Part shown: positions 7,075 to 15,004 of the stretch, piece after piece
Position numbering within the stretch: position 1 is the first letter of the stretch
Layout of the letters: every line of letters starts with the position of its first letter
The notes under the pieces: generated by a model
What the model was told of the DNA's origin: nothing
Seen by the model: only the letters and a program-made list of their open reading frames with translations
The model's database searches: none
Assembly (NCBI GenBank): GCA_016296235.1
Contig: JAEDJR010000013.1
Span: forward strand, 1-21,489
Reading direction: 5' to 3'
DNA from: Oscillospiraceae bacterium
GTDB lineage: Bacteria > Bacillota > Clostridia > Oscillospirales > Oscillospiraceae
DNA: 21,489 bases
Program-made: the position numbers and the translations under genes

Positions 7075-7712
7075 GAATTCTGCACCGCCTTTTTATTATT
7101 TTTTGCCGCCAGGAGCAGCTTTAATCCCAGCCCCAGCAGTGCAAATGCCAGGGCAAAAATTTCATAAATCCGAATGGTAATCGCCGCTTCCGCCGAAATA
7201 TCCAGGTTTTCCCGGTCAAAGCAGCAGCGGACATCAATCTGACGCTTCCGAATGCCGAAGGTGTTCTCCACCACCGGCAGGACGCAGCCGACAACGGCGC
7301 AGATTCTGCCGTAGGTCATGGCGCAGGCCTCCGCGTCCTTTCCGCCAACCAGAATCTGCAGCTTCAGCACGTCCAGAGTCGGCGAAGTCAGCACGCGTCC
7401 CACCAGCTCCAGCAGCTCCCGCCAGTAGGTCTGCGCAGCCTGAAGCCACGGCTTCAGATCGGGCTTGCCCTCCTTTTGGGCCTTTGGGGCCTTCTCCGCC
7501 TTCGGCTTCTGCGTTTTCTCTTTGGGCGCCTGACGCTTCTTTTGTCGTTTCGGCTTTTTCGCCTCGCCGCCCAGAATTGTAAATCTGAACTTGGAAACCA
7601 GCAAATCCAGCCGCAGCTTCTTTTCCAGGTAAGACACATGGACGCCTACCTTGGCCGCTGCCAGAAGGGCCAGACAGGCCAGAACCAGCAGCCAAACCAT
7701 CCACGGCCTCAT
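7071..7712 (-). CDS. DUF2953-like membrane protein (YtfI type)
   Basis: A 213-residue protein of unknown function. It has an N-terminal membrane segment (about 4-22), a very basic Lys/Pro-rich stretch (52-88), a conserved core (about 110-165, GGKDAEACAMTYGRICAVVG and RQIDVRCCFD) and a second hydrophobic segment near the C-terminus (about 185-203). The core motif and its place directly before a GerW-type gene match DUF2953/YtfI, a sporulation-associated family. The ATG overlaps the scpB stop (ATGA), so it is probably co-translated. The basic linker is longer and more lysine-rich than expected for a simple tether. A second ATG four codons in (7700) is possible. Confidence 0.75.
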   Translation of the reverse strand: MRPWMVWLLVLACLALLAAAKVGVHVSYLEKKLRLDLLVSKFRFTILGGEAKKPKRQKKRQAPKEKTQKPKAEKAPKAQKEGKPDLKPWLQAAQTYWRELLELVGRVLTSPTLDVLKLQILVGGKDAEACAMTYGRICAVVGCVLPVVENTFGIRKRQIDVRCCFDRENLDISAEAAITIRIYEIFALAFALLGLGLKLLLAAKNNKKAVQNS

Positions 7713-8275
7713 GCTTCCGCCTCCGGAGCAGGCTCCTGGGGCGGCTGCGGTCTGGCCTGAAAGTTCATCAGCTCAATCTCCGGCAGCTCCTCCAGCGATT
7801 GCAGGCCAAAGGTTCGGAGAAAGTCCGGCGTGGTTCTGTACAGGATCGGTCTGCCCGGCACATTGAGCCGGCCGCATTCTTCGATGAGCTTTTTCGTCAG
7901 CAGCGCGCTGACGGAATAGGCGCTGTCCACGCCCCGCAGCTGCTCCACATAGGCCTTGGTGGCCGGCTGATAGTAAGCGATGATGGTCAGCGTCTCCAGC
8001 TGCGAGGCCGAGAGCTTGGGAGGCTTCCGCGTCTCCAGGGCTTTGGTCACATAGGGCGCCATTTCCCCGGAGGAGCACATCTGATAGGCATTTTCCAGCC
8101 TCAGAATCCGAATCCCGCTGCGGTCAAAGGACAGTGCGTCCATCAGTGCCTGGGTCTCCCGGTGCACCGTGTCCTCCTCCGCCTCCAGGGCAAAGGCCAT
8201 TCTCTTGGCGTCCACCGGCTCTCCTGCGGCAAACAGGATCGCCATGATGGCTCTCTGGATCTCATTCTGCTCCAA
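7709..8275 (-). CDS. scpB: Segregation and condensation protein B (ScpB)
   Basis: A 188-residue subunit of the SMC-ScpA-ScpB condensin that organises and separates chromosomes. It has two winged-helix domains. Family motifs include AILFAAGEPVDAKRMA near the N-terminus and LETLTIIAYYQPATKAYVEQLRG with YRTTPDFLRTFGL toward the C-terminus. The start appears to be TTG at 8275 (MEQNEIQRAIMAILF), preceded by GGGGGG about 9 nt away. The residues before the internal ATG at 8245 align with known ScpB N-termini, so the longer form is preferred. It overlaps scpA by 14 nt, consistent with coupled synthesis of partners. Confidence 0.94.
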   Translation of the reverse strand: MEQNEIQRAIMAILFAAGEPVDAKRMAFALEAEEDTVHRETQALMDALSFDRSGIRILRLENAYQMCSSGEMAPYVTKALETRKPPKLSASQLETLTIIAYYQPATKAYVEQLRGVDSAYSVSALLTKKLIEECGRLNVPGRPILYRTTPDFLRTFGLQSLEELPEIELMNFQARPQPPQEPAPEAEA

Positions 8276-9080
8276 GGGTCAGCCCCCCTTCCTCCGTGGC
8301 ATCTGTCTCGTCCGGCATTTTCACAAAGCGAACCCGGACATCTCCGCTTTCATCATCCTCCAGGGTGACGGACTTCAGCCGGCACAGCTCCAGCACCGCC
8401 AGAAACGTGGCGACAATCTCCGAACGGGACCGGTTGCCGCGAAACAGCTTCAAAAAGCGGGAAATCCCGTGGGACAGCAGCTTCCGCAGAACCTCTGCGG
8501 CCTTCTTCGTCACAGGATACGGCTCCCGTCCCACAATGCCGGTAAAGTTGGAGGTGGGCGGCGGCATGGCCCGTTCGCTGCGCTCCGCCATGGCAGCCAT
8601 GGCTTTGACCAGATCCTCCGGTGCATGCTGATAGCGGTAGGTCTGATCCCGCTCAAAAGGCTCCTGACCCTTGGTGAACAGGTTCAGGCCGATTTCATTT
8701 CTGTCCGCCAGAAAGGATACGCCCGTTTTGATCTGGGTAAAGGCGTCCTTTCGCTGCCGTTCCTCCAGAGAGCGAATCAGAAGCTCCATCTCGCTCATGG
8801 CCTCCTCCTGCTCGGCGGCGGACAGCAGCATTTTGGTCTTAATCAGCATCAGATAGGAGGCCATGGCGATAAATTCGCTGGCTATCTCCATATCCAGCCG
8901 CTTCATTTCATCCAGATAGGCCAGATACTGCTCCAGAATGGAGGAAATCCGGATATCCTGAATTTCAATTTTATTCTTGCTCAGAAGCTGCAGAATCACG
9001 TCCAGCGGGCCGTCAAAATCCTCCAGCGTCTCCGATTTGACATGAACCACCTGTTCCAGGTGGTAGCGCGGTTCTTCCAT
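8262..9080 (-). CDS. scpA: Segregation and condensation protein A (ScpA)
   Basis: A 272-residue kleisin that bridges SMC heads and binds ScpB. The N-terminal signature LEDFDGPLDVILQLLSKNKIEI (about 19-40) contacts SMC, and EIASEFIAMASYLMLIKTKMLL (about 65-86) is characteristic of the family. The C-terminal winged helix (about 225-265, VATFLAVLELCRLKSV) also contacts SMC. The frame is open to 9134, but ATG 9080 is chosen. TGAGGA overlaps the stop of the preceding protease gene 7 nt upstream, and the added residues would be a Cys/Trp-rich shadow of that gene. The smc gene is not in the window. Confidence 0.95.
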   Translation of the reverse strand: MEEPRYHLEQVVHVKSETLEDFDGPLDVILQLLSKNKIEIQDIRISSILEQYLAYLDEMKRLDMEIASEFIAMASYLMLIKTKMLLSAAEQEEAMSEMELLIRSLEERQRKDAFTQIKTGVSFLADRNEIGLNLFTKGQEPFERDQTYRYQHAPEDLVKAMAAMAERSERAMPPPTSNFTGIVGREPYPVTKKAAEVLRKLLSHGISRFLKLFRGNRSRSEIVATFLAVLELCRLKSVTLEDDESGDVRVRFVKMPDETDATEEGGLTLGAE

Positions 9081-9087
9081 AGATTCC

Positions 9088-9777
9088 TCACAACAGACGT
9101 GAAGCCAGCAGCAGAAACAGCGGCTCGGCCACATAGCTGGCCGCGTTCAGCAGCTTCTCACGCAGAAAATAGAGCGGCGTATCCAGTACGCCCAGAAACA
9201 GCAGCGCCATCAGCAGCAGCATTCCGAACCGCTCGAAGCGCATCAGCTTCTCATAATACCGGGCCGGCAGCAGGGCGAACAAAACCTTGGAGCCGTCCAG
9301 GGGCGGAATGGGAAACAGATTGAACACCGCCAGGCCGGCGCTGAGGATGGCCACATACTCCAAAAAGTCAATCACATAGGACCAGGCGCCGCCATAGCGA
9401 TACAGCAGCACAATCGCCACGACCCGCAGCACAACGGCCGCCAGCGTCAGCAGCACATTGGAAACCGGGCCCGCCAGCGCGGTGAGCGCCATACCTGCTT
9501 TGGGATTGCGGAACCGCCGCATATCCACCGGCACGGGCTTCGCCCAGCCAAACCGCACCAGAGCCATCATCACAAGGCCCATCAGATCCACATGGCGGAG
9601 GGGATTGAGGGAGAGTCTTCCCATCCGCTTGGCCGTATCGTCTCCCATCCAGTAGGCGGCCAGGCCATGGCAGGTCTCATGCACCGTAATGCACAGCAGT
9701 GACGCCGCCACGATCACAATCATATCCAAAAGGCTGCCAAACTGCAGCTGCTGCAGCCATTGCTTCAAAGCATCCAA
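9088..9777 (-). CDS. Site-2 protease (M50 family) membrane metalloprotease homologue
   Basis: This 229-residue polytopic membrane protein has the zinc protease motif HETCH (H33-H37) in its first membrane helix. NLFPIPPLDG (153-162) supplies the third zinc ligand, D161. At least four further hydrophobic segments are visible. There is no PDZ domain, so it belongs with the short YwhC/Rip-type homologues rather than RseP. Substrates are unknown; related proteases cleave membrane-bound regulators. It is the first gene after a good promoter and lies 7 nt before scpA, a neighbourhood common in Clostridia. The GAGGAAG ribosome-binding site is 12 nt from the ATG, a little far. Confidence 0.88.
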   Translation of the reverse strand: MDALKQWLQQLQFGSLLDMIVIVAASLLCITVHETCHGLAAYWMGDDTAKRMGRLSLNPLRHVDLMGLVMMALVRFGWAKPVPVDMRRFRNPKAGMALTALAGPVSNVLLTLAAVVLRVVAIVLLYRYGGAWSYVIDFLEYVAILSAGLAVFNLFPIPPLDGSKVLFALLPARYYEKLMRFERFGMLLLMALLFLGVLDTPLYFLREKLLNAASYVAEPLFLLLASRLL

Positions 9778-9807
9778 ACGTCATACTTCCTCAATTTATC
9801 TTTTTCC

Positions 9808-9836
9808 AGTATAGCATGCCCGCAGAAGAAAAGCAA
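9808..9836 (-). promoter_or_regulatory. Sigma-A-type promoter of the protease-scpAB-gerW-dac-rluB block
   Basis: On the minus strand TTGCTT (9831-9836) and TATACT (9808-9813) are separated by 17 nt. Each is a good match to the -35 or -10 consensus. The expected start site is near 9801, giving a leader of about 25 nt to the ATG at 9777. The -35 box lies only 6 nt beyond the preceding gene's stop codon. Confidence 0.75.
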
Positions 9837-9842
9837 GAAAAC

Positions 9843-10550
9843 CTAACCTTCAAAGAAAAACACATCGGGAACTGCGCCTGCGCCAAATGTTTTTACCGCC
9901 ATGCGGTACATGGCTCTGGCGTGAATCCGGTCATGCCAGATAAACCGGCGCAGCACCTTGCGCAGGGTCCAGCACTCCCCATAGCTGCCGTCAAACACCG
10001 GATTCTGCAGGTAGTCCTTCCGGGCCTCCAGGGCTTCGAAGCCTCTGGCCCTGCATTCGAGGATGGTACCGTCATTGTCCACATCCACGCCGATCTCGCC
10101 AAAATAATAGGCGTTGACATTTTTGGTATGCTGATACATTTCTTCCGCTGTACGGGGAACCTGACCGTAAAAGGTCTTTCTGACAGGAAGGACGCTTGTG
10201 TTCTGATCCGGCACCGATTGGTACAGTTTCAAAAAGTCGCCGGCGGATTTCAGGGCCAGGGCTTTCACCCGCTCGTAGTCTTCAACCGATAAGGGCTCCC
10301 GCTCGGCTGCAAACAGCACATCGGAATCCGCGTCACGGATCTCCAACCCGCAGGGCGCATCCTGGATGATTTCCACGGTGATCCTGTCCGGGACAGGCCC
10401 GCCCATCCAGTTCAGATAGGTCCGGATTTCCCGGTCCATCTTGTCAAGCGCAGCTTCCCGGCTCTCTCCCCGGGCATAGGCGCCCGGCAGATTGACGGCA
10501 TAAAGGAGCGTGTCGCTGCCGTTATGCTCCCACACGCATGGTACAATCAT
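9843..10550 (-). CDS. Uncharacterised protein with HicB-like N-terminus and DinB-like C-terminus
   Basis: A 235-residue soluble protein I cannot name. Residues about 1-50 (LLYAVNLPGAYARGESREAA, then DREIRTYLNW) resemble the small HicB-like fold, in which a sheet is followed by a helix. Residues about 130-225 look like a DinB-type four-helix bundle: H141 in EMYQHTKNVNAYYFGEIG, and H206 and H210 in FIWHDRIHARAMYRM. These three histidines are placed like a DinB metal site. DinB-like proteins include thiol transferases and stress proteins of unknown role. AAAGGAG precedes the ATG. It follows the engB terminator with only about 26 nt of room, so it probably depends on read-through or a promoter inside engB. 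No HicA-type toxin is adjacent, so a toxin-antitoxin role is unsupported. Confidence 0.7.
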   Translation of the reverse strand: MIVPCVWEHNGSDTLLYAVNLPGAYARGESREAALDKMDREIRTYLNWMGGPVPDRITVEIIQDAPCGLEIRDADSDVLFAAEREPLSVEDYERVKALALKSAGDFLKLYQSVPDQNTSVLPVRKTFYGQVPRTAEEMYQHTKNVNAYYFGEIGVDVDNDGTILECRARGFEALEARKDYLQNPVFDGSYGECWTLRKVLRRFIWHDRIHARAMYRMAVKTFGAGAVPDVFFFEG

Positions 10551-10560
10551 GATCTTTTCT

Positions 10561-10573
10561 CCTTTCAGAAAGG
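10561..10573 (-). promoter_or_regulatory. Small hairpin covering the ribosome-binding site of the HicB/DinB-like gene
   Basis: CCTTT, three bases, AAAGG forms a 5-bp stem that includes most of the AAAGGAG ribosome-binding sequence upstream of ATG 10550. It overlaps the T-rich tail of the engB terminator. It is weak and may simply be coincidental. Confidence 0.2.
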
Positions 10574-10609
10574 AAAACGCAGCGGCGAAATGCCTGCTCG
10601 CCGCTGCGT
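10566..10609 (-). terminator. Intrinsic terminator after engB
   Basis: A perfect 12-bp GC-rich stem (10577-10588 paired with 10598-10609) with a 9-nt loop begins 7 nt after the engB stop. On the minus strand it is followed by TTTTCCTTTCT. This is the clearest Rho-independent terminator in the window and closes the tig-clpP-clpX-lon-engB block. Confidence 0.88.
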
Positions 10610-10616
10610 CCTGTTG

Positions 10617-11210
10617 CTACGCCTGGGAAAGAGATGCTTCAATCCGTGCCAGAAGCGCGTCCCTGCCTTCTCCCTTTTCCGCGGAAAACGGAATCACAGG
10701 CGTTTCTTCCTCCAGGCAGAGCGTCTCCCGGATCGCCGCCAGGTTGGGAAGAATTTCGCTCTTTTTCAGCTTGTCCATTTTATTGGCCACCACCACATAG
10801 GGCCGGCCGGAATTCCGGAAGGCTTCCGCCATGATGACGTCGTTGGCCGTGGGCTTATGGCGGGCGTCCACAATCAGAATGCCCAGGGTAATGAGATCCG
10901 GCGCTGCGAAATACTGCTCAATGAGCCTGGCCCAACGGTCCTTTTCGGCCTTCGGCACCTTCGCATAGCCATAGCCCGGCAAGTCCACCAGATACATGGC
11001 CTGATCCACCCGGAAGAAATTGATATGGGTGGTCTTCCCCGGCGCTTCTCCCACCCGGGCAAAGTTCTTTCTTTGCAGCAAGCGGTTGATGACAGAGGAT
11101 TTTCCCACGTTGGAACGGCCGGCAAAGGCAATCTGCGGCAGTCCGTCCTTGGGACAGGCGGCAAGACTGGCCGCTGACAATACAAATTCGGCATTGTGTA
11201 AATTCATCAT
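10617..11210 (-). CDS. engB: Ribosome biogenesis GTP-binding protein EngB (YsxC/YihA)
   Basis: A 197-residue GTPase required for late 50S subunit assembly. G1 is GRSNVGKS at 31-38, a G2-type threonine pair lies in GKTTHINFF, G3 is VDLPGYGYAKV (about 75-85), G4 is NKMDK and G5 is SAEKGEG. Length matches the family. Two adjacent ATGs (11210, 11207) are possible. AGG lies 6 nt from the second, so translation may begin there. It starts 4 nt after the lon stop, as in the Bacillus lonA-ysxC arrangement, and ends just before a strong terminator. Confidence 0.95.
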   Translation of the reverse strand: MMNLHNAEFVLSAASLAACPKDGLPQIAFAGRSNVGKSSVINRLLQRKNFARVGEAPGKTTHINFFRVDQAMYLVDLPGYGYAKVPKAEKDRWARLIEQYFAAPDLITLGILIVDARHKPTANDVIMAEAFRNSGRPYVVVANKMDKLKKSEILPNLAAIRETLCLEEETPVIPFSAEKGEGRDALLARIEASLSQA

Positions 11211-11214
11211 GCAC

Positions 11215-13641
11215 CTACTGTCTGATACCGGGCTTTCTGTTTTTCTTCGGCTCCTGAGGCACCATCAGATTCGCTTCCTTGGGAAGCGCCTTCTGCGGCT
11301 CTTCTCCCACGGTCACCGGAGCGTTCAGCGCCGCCTGCAGGACGGCATCCACATGGGAAACCGTGATGAAATTCAACGCTTTCCGGACGGTCTGGTCGAT
11401 TTCCTCCAGATCCTTGGCGTTGGCCTCGGGAATAATCACCGTCTGAATCCCATGGCGCAGCGCTGCCATGGTCTTTTCCTTCAGGCCCCCGATGGGCAGC
11501 ACCCGGCCCCGGATGGAAATCTCTCCGGTCATGGCCAGATCCCGGCGCACGCTGATTCCGGTCAGAGCCGAAACCATGGCCGTGCAGATGGTGATGCCTG
11601 CCGAAGGGCCGTCCTTGGGAATGGCGCCCTCCGGGAAATGGACATGAATGTCCTTGGTTTTATAGAAATCAGCCGGAATGTTCAGCTGCTCCGCCCGGGA
11701 GCGGATATAGCTCATGGCGGCGTGGACGGATTCCTTCATCACATCGCCCAGATTGCCGGTAAGCTCCAGCTTGCCGGCGCCATCCACCACATTGACCTCC
11801 ACCTCCAGGGTCTCGCCGCCCACGGAGGTCCAGGCCAGTCCGGTCACCAGGCCCACGGAATCCGCCGCCGGCTTTTCGTCCGGCAGGAATTTCCGCACGC
11901 CGAGGAATTCCTCCAGATTGGCGCCGGTAACCGTCACCCGCTTAGGCGGCTCTTCCGCCACGAACCGCATATCGCATTTGCGGCACAGCGCGGCCAGCTG
12001 CCGTTCCAGATTCCGAACGCCGGACTCCCGGGTATAGCAGGCGATGATCTCCCGGATGGCTTCATCCGTCACGCGAACCTGGGATTTTCGCAGGCCGTGC
12101 TTTTCCAGCTGCTTGGGCAGCAGGTGGTTCTTCGCAATCTGCAGCTTCTCCTCATCCGTATAGGAGGTCAGCTCGATGACCTCCATCCGGTCCAGCAGCG
12201 GCGCCGGAATGGTCGAGGTGGTATTGGCCGTGGTGATGAACATACACTCGTGGAGATCGAAGGGCACTTCCAGATAGTGATCCCGGAAGGTGGAATTCTG
12301 CTCCGCGTCCAGCACCTCCAGCAGGGCCGAGGAGGGATCGCCCCGGTAATCGCTGCCCAGCTTGTCGATTTCATCGAAGAGCAGCAGGGCATTCCTGGTT
12401 CCGGCCTGGATCACGGCATTGATGACACGACCCGGCATGGCGCCCACATAGGTCTTGCGGTGACCACGGATATCGGCTTCGTCATGGACGCCGCCCAGGG
12501 AGACACGGGCCATTTTCCGGTTCAGCGCCCGGGCGATGGAGGTGGCGATGGAGGTCTTGCCCACGCCAGGAGGGCCCACCAGGCAGATAATCTGCCCCGG
12601 CATATCCGGCGCCATCTTCCGGACGGCAAAGATCTCCAGAATGCGCTCCTTCACCTTCTCCAGACCGAAGTGATCCTCGTTGAGAATCCTTTCCGCTGTC
12701 CTGATATCCACCCGTTCCCTGGTTCTGGTGTTCCAGGGAAGCTCCAGACAGGTATCCAGGTAATTCCGGATGACAGCCGCCTCCTGGGAATTGGAGGGCT
12801 GCTTGCTCAGGCGCTTGACCTCCTTGAGCAGCTTTTCCTCCACATTTTCCGGAAGCTTCAGGGCCAGAATCTCGGTCTGGTAGCGGTCCAGCTCCTCTTC
12901 CTCATCATCCTCGCCCAGCTCCGACTGGATGACCCGCATCTGCTCCCGCAGATAGTAGTCCCGCTGGCCTTTGTTGACATTTTCCTGCACCTTTTCCTGG
13001 ATTTCCGCCTCCAGATGCATGATGTCCAGCTCCCGGCCCAGGAGAATACAGGCCAGCTCCAGCCGTTTGACCGGATGCAGCTGCTCCAGAACACGCTGCT
13101 TATCCGTATAGTTGATGGAGGTATTCTGGGTGATATAATCCGCGGCAAAGCCTGGCTCACTGCTGGCCAGCAGCTGCATCAGTCCGTCCTGGGCGTTTCG
13201 GCCGGACAGCTCCATAAATTGGTCGTAAAGATTATAGGCCTCGCGCATCAGCGCTTCCACCCTGGGCGTCGTCTTGCCGCAGGGCATCTCCGGCACCGAT
13301 TCCACACGGCCATAGAGATAGGGATCCGTCTGGATACACTCTGTCAGGCAGGCCCGGTATTTGCCCTCCACCAGAATCCGGATGGTATCGCCGGGCAGCT
13401 TCAGAATCTGTTTGACCACAGACACCGTGCCGATGCTGTACAGGCTGCTCTGATCGGGATCATCGGTTTGAATATCCTTTTGGGTGACCAGGAAAATCTC
13501 CTGGTTGTTCCGCATGGCCTCTTCCACGGCGCGGATGGATTTTTTTCTCCCCACGTCAAAATGGATGGTCATGCCGGGAAACACATTCAGTCCCCGCAGC
13601 GCCAGAACCGGCAGCCGCTGGGACAGCATAATCTCATTCAT
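11215..13641 (-). CDS. lon: ATP-dependent protease Lon (LonA type)
   Basis: An 808-residue soluble AAA+ serine protease that degrades misfolded and regulatory proteins. It has the LAN substrate-binding domain (about 8-200) and a coiled coil around 205-255. The AAA+ module carries Walker A GPPGVGKT (356-363) and Walker B LLLFDEID (419-426). The protease domain has catalytic S680 (PKDGPSAG) and K723 (GGLKEK). Length is that of a standard LonA, without the membrane insertion of LonB. I chose ATG 13641 over GTG 13647 because AAAGGAG is 7 nt from the ATG. Upstream lies a hairpin after clpX and too little room for a full promoter. Transcription therefore probably reads through from clpX or starts inside it. 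The last 30 residues are Lys/Pro-rich and not conserved. Confidence 0.96.
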   Translation of the reverse strand: MNEIMLSQRLPVLALRGLNVFPGMTIHFDVGRKKSIRAVEEAMRNNQEIFLVTQKDIQTDDPDQSSLYSIGTVSVVKQILKLPGDTIRILVEGKYRACLTECIQTDPYLYGRVESVPEMPCGKTTPRVEALMREAYNLYDQFMELSGRNAQDGLMQLLASSEPGFAADYITQNTSINYTDKQRVLEQLHPVKRLELACILLGRELDIMHLEAEIQEKVQENVNKGQRDYYLREQMRVIQSELGEDDEEEELDRYQTEILALKLPENVEEKLLKEVKRLSKQPSNSQEAAVIRNYLDTCLELPWNTRTRERVDIRTAERILNEDHFGLEKVKERILEIFAVRKMAPDMPGQIICLVGPPGVGKTSIATSIARALNRKMARVSLGGVHDEADIRGHRKTYVGAMPGRVINAVIQAGTRNALLLFDEIDKLGSDYRGDPSSALLEVLDAEQNSTFRDHYLEVPFDLHECMFITTANTTSTIPAPLLDRMEVIELTSYTDEEKLQIAKNHLLPKQLEKHGLRKSQVRVTDEAIREIIACYTRESGVRNLERQLAALCRKCDMRFVAEEPPKRVTVTGANLEEFLGVRKFLPDEKPAADSVGLVTGLAWTSVGGETLEVEVNVVDGAGKLELTGNLGDVMKESVHAAMSYIRSRAEQLNIPADFYKTKDIHVHFPEGAIPKDGPSAGITICTAMVSALTGISVRRDLAMTGEISIRGRVLPIGGLKEKTMAALRHGIQTVIIPEANAKDLEEIDQTVRKALNFITVSHVDAVLQAALNAPVTVGEEPQKALPKEANLMVPQEPKKNRKPGIRQ

Positions 13642-13679
13642 ATGCACACTCCTTTCCGGAGAATGGTTACATAGTCGGA

Positions 13680-13702
13680 AAGAGGGGGCAACGCCCCCTC
13701 TT
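13680..13702 (-). terminator. GC-rich hairpin between clpX and lon; probable partial terminator
   Basis: A perfect 10-bp stem with a 3-nt loop begins 8 nt after the clpX stop. On the minus strand only a short TTTCC tail follows, so termination is probably incomplete. Since lon has no obvious promoter of its own, the hairpin may set the ratio of clpX to lon transcript or protect the upstream mRNA 3' end. Confidence 0.6.
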
Positions 13703-13710
13703 GAACCGTT

Positions 13711-14976
13711 TTACAGTGTTACGCCTGCATTTCTGATCGGCTGGCGGGGCTTGGAGCTGTCGCGCACAACAACCGGCTTTTCACCCTTGCGGACGCAGTT
13801 CTCCGTGACCAGCACGCTCTGTATCGTGAGATCCGACGGAATCTCAAACATGATCCCGGTCATGATCTCCTCCATAATGGCGCGCAGGCCTCTTGCACCG
13901 ATCTGACGGTCAATGGCTTTTTCGGCAATGGCCTCCAAAGCGCCCTCCTCAAAGCTGAGGGATACCTGATCGTACTCCAGCAGCTTGTGGTACTGCTTGC
14001 AGAGCGCGTTCTTTGGCTCGGTCAGAATCCGCACCAGGCTCTCCTTGTTGAGGCTTTCCAGAGTGGTGATCACCGGCAGACGGCCGACCAGCTCCGGAAT
14101 GATGCCGAATTTCAGCAGATCGTGGGGCTGCACCATGCGGAACAGCTGGCCCACATCGCGCCGGTCCTTGCTTTGCAGCTCGGAATCAAAGCCGATTGCC
14201 GAGCGGTCCGTGCGGCGTTCGATGATCTTATCCAGACCGTCAAAGGCGCCGCCGCAGATAAAGAGGATATTGCTGGTATCCACCTGGATGAATTCCTGCT
14301 GCGGATGCTTGCGTCCGCCCTGGGGCGGGACGTTGGCAACCGTGCCCTCCAGCAGCTTCAGCAGCGCCTGCTGGACGCCTTCGCCGCTGACATCGCGGGT
14401 GATGGAGGTGTTCTCGCTCTTCCGGGCGATTTTGTCCATCTCATCGATGTAGATAATGCCGCGTTCCGCCAGCTCCACATCGAAATCCGCCGCCTGCAGC
14501 AGGCGAAGCAGGATGTTCTCCACGTCTTCGCCCACATAGCCGGCCTCCGTCAGGGTTGTGGCGTCGGCAATGGCAAAGGGAACATTGAGGATCTTGGCCA
14601 GGGTCTGGGCGAACAGGGTCTTGCCGGTACCCGTGGGGCCGATGAGCAGAATGTTGCTCTTCTGCAGCTCCACATCGGTACTGTTTTCAAAGTAGATTCG
14701 CTTATAGTGGTTATAGACCGCCACTGCCAGGGCGATTTTGGCGTCATCCTGGCCAATGATATAGCGATCCATATAGGTTTTGATTTCCTGCGGCGTCGGC
14801 AGTGTATCCGGCAGCTCAAAGGACGGCGTATGCACAGGGTTCATCTCATCGTGCAGAATGCCGGAGCACAGTTCCACGCATTCATTGCAGATATACACAT
14901 TGGGGCCTGCAATGATCCGGTTGACCTGCTCCTGACGCTTCCCGCAGAACGAGCAGCGAATGGAGTCTCTTGCCAC
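13711..14976 (-). CDS. clpX: ATP-dependent Clp protease ATP-binding subunit ClpX
   Basis: A 421-residue AAA+ unfoldase that feeds substrates to ClpP. The N-terminal zinc-binding domain has C8, C11, C30 and C33. Walker A is GPTGTGKT (113-120), the pore loop is GYVGED (146-151), Walker B is IIYIDEMD (174-181), and the RKH loop is at 222-224. The IGF tripeptide at 261-263 is the loop that docks on ClpP. The start is GTG at 14976 (MARDSIRCSFCG), preceded by AAAGGAAG at 7 nt. No in-frame ATG lies before the zinc domain. It is 28 nt downstream of clpP, and partner genes this close imply co-transcription. Confidence 0.97.
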   Translation of the reverse strand: MARDSIRCSFCGKRQEQVNRIIAGPNVYICNECVELCSGILHDEMNPVHTPSFELPDTLPTPQEIKTYMDRYIIGQDDAKIALAVAVYNHYKRIYFENSTDVELQKSNILLIGPTGTGKTLFAQTLAKILNVPFAIADATTLTEAGYVGEDVENILLRLLQAADFDVELAERGIIYIDEMDKIARKSENTSITRDVSGEGVQQALLKLLEGTVANVPPQGGRKHPQQEFIQVDTSNILFICGGAFDGLDKIIERRTDRSAIGFDSELQSKDRRDVGQLFRMVQPHDLLKFGIIPELVGRLPVITTLESLNKESLVRILTEPKNALCKQYHKLLEYDQVSLSFEEGALEAIAEKAIDRQIGARGLRAIMEEIMTGIMFEIPSDLTIQSVLVTENCVRKGEKPVVVRDSSKPRQPIRNAGVTL

Positions 14977-15004
14977 GGGTTTTCTTCCTTTCGTGCGCCT
15001 GCGC

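Noticed and set aside
9843..10550. Toxin-antitoxin system based on the HicB-like N-terminus
   Set aside because: There is no HicA-sized frame on either side, and the protein is much longer than a HicB antitoxin.
11020..13674. 884-codon open frame on the plus strand opposite lon
   Set aside because: It is the mirror of lon codon bias. The predicted protein is low-complexity His/Gln/Leu-rich without any domain, and lon itself is certain. The same holds for long plus-strand frames opposite the flavoprotein (2671-4047) and thrC (17752-19347).
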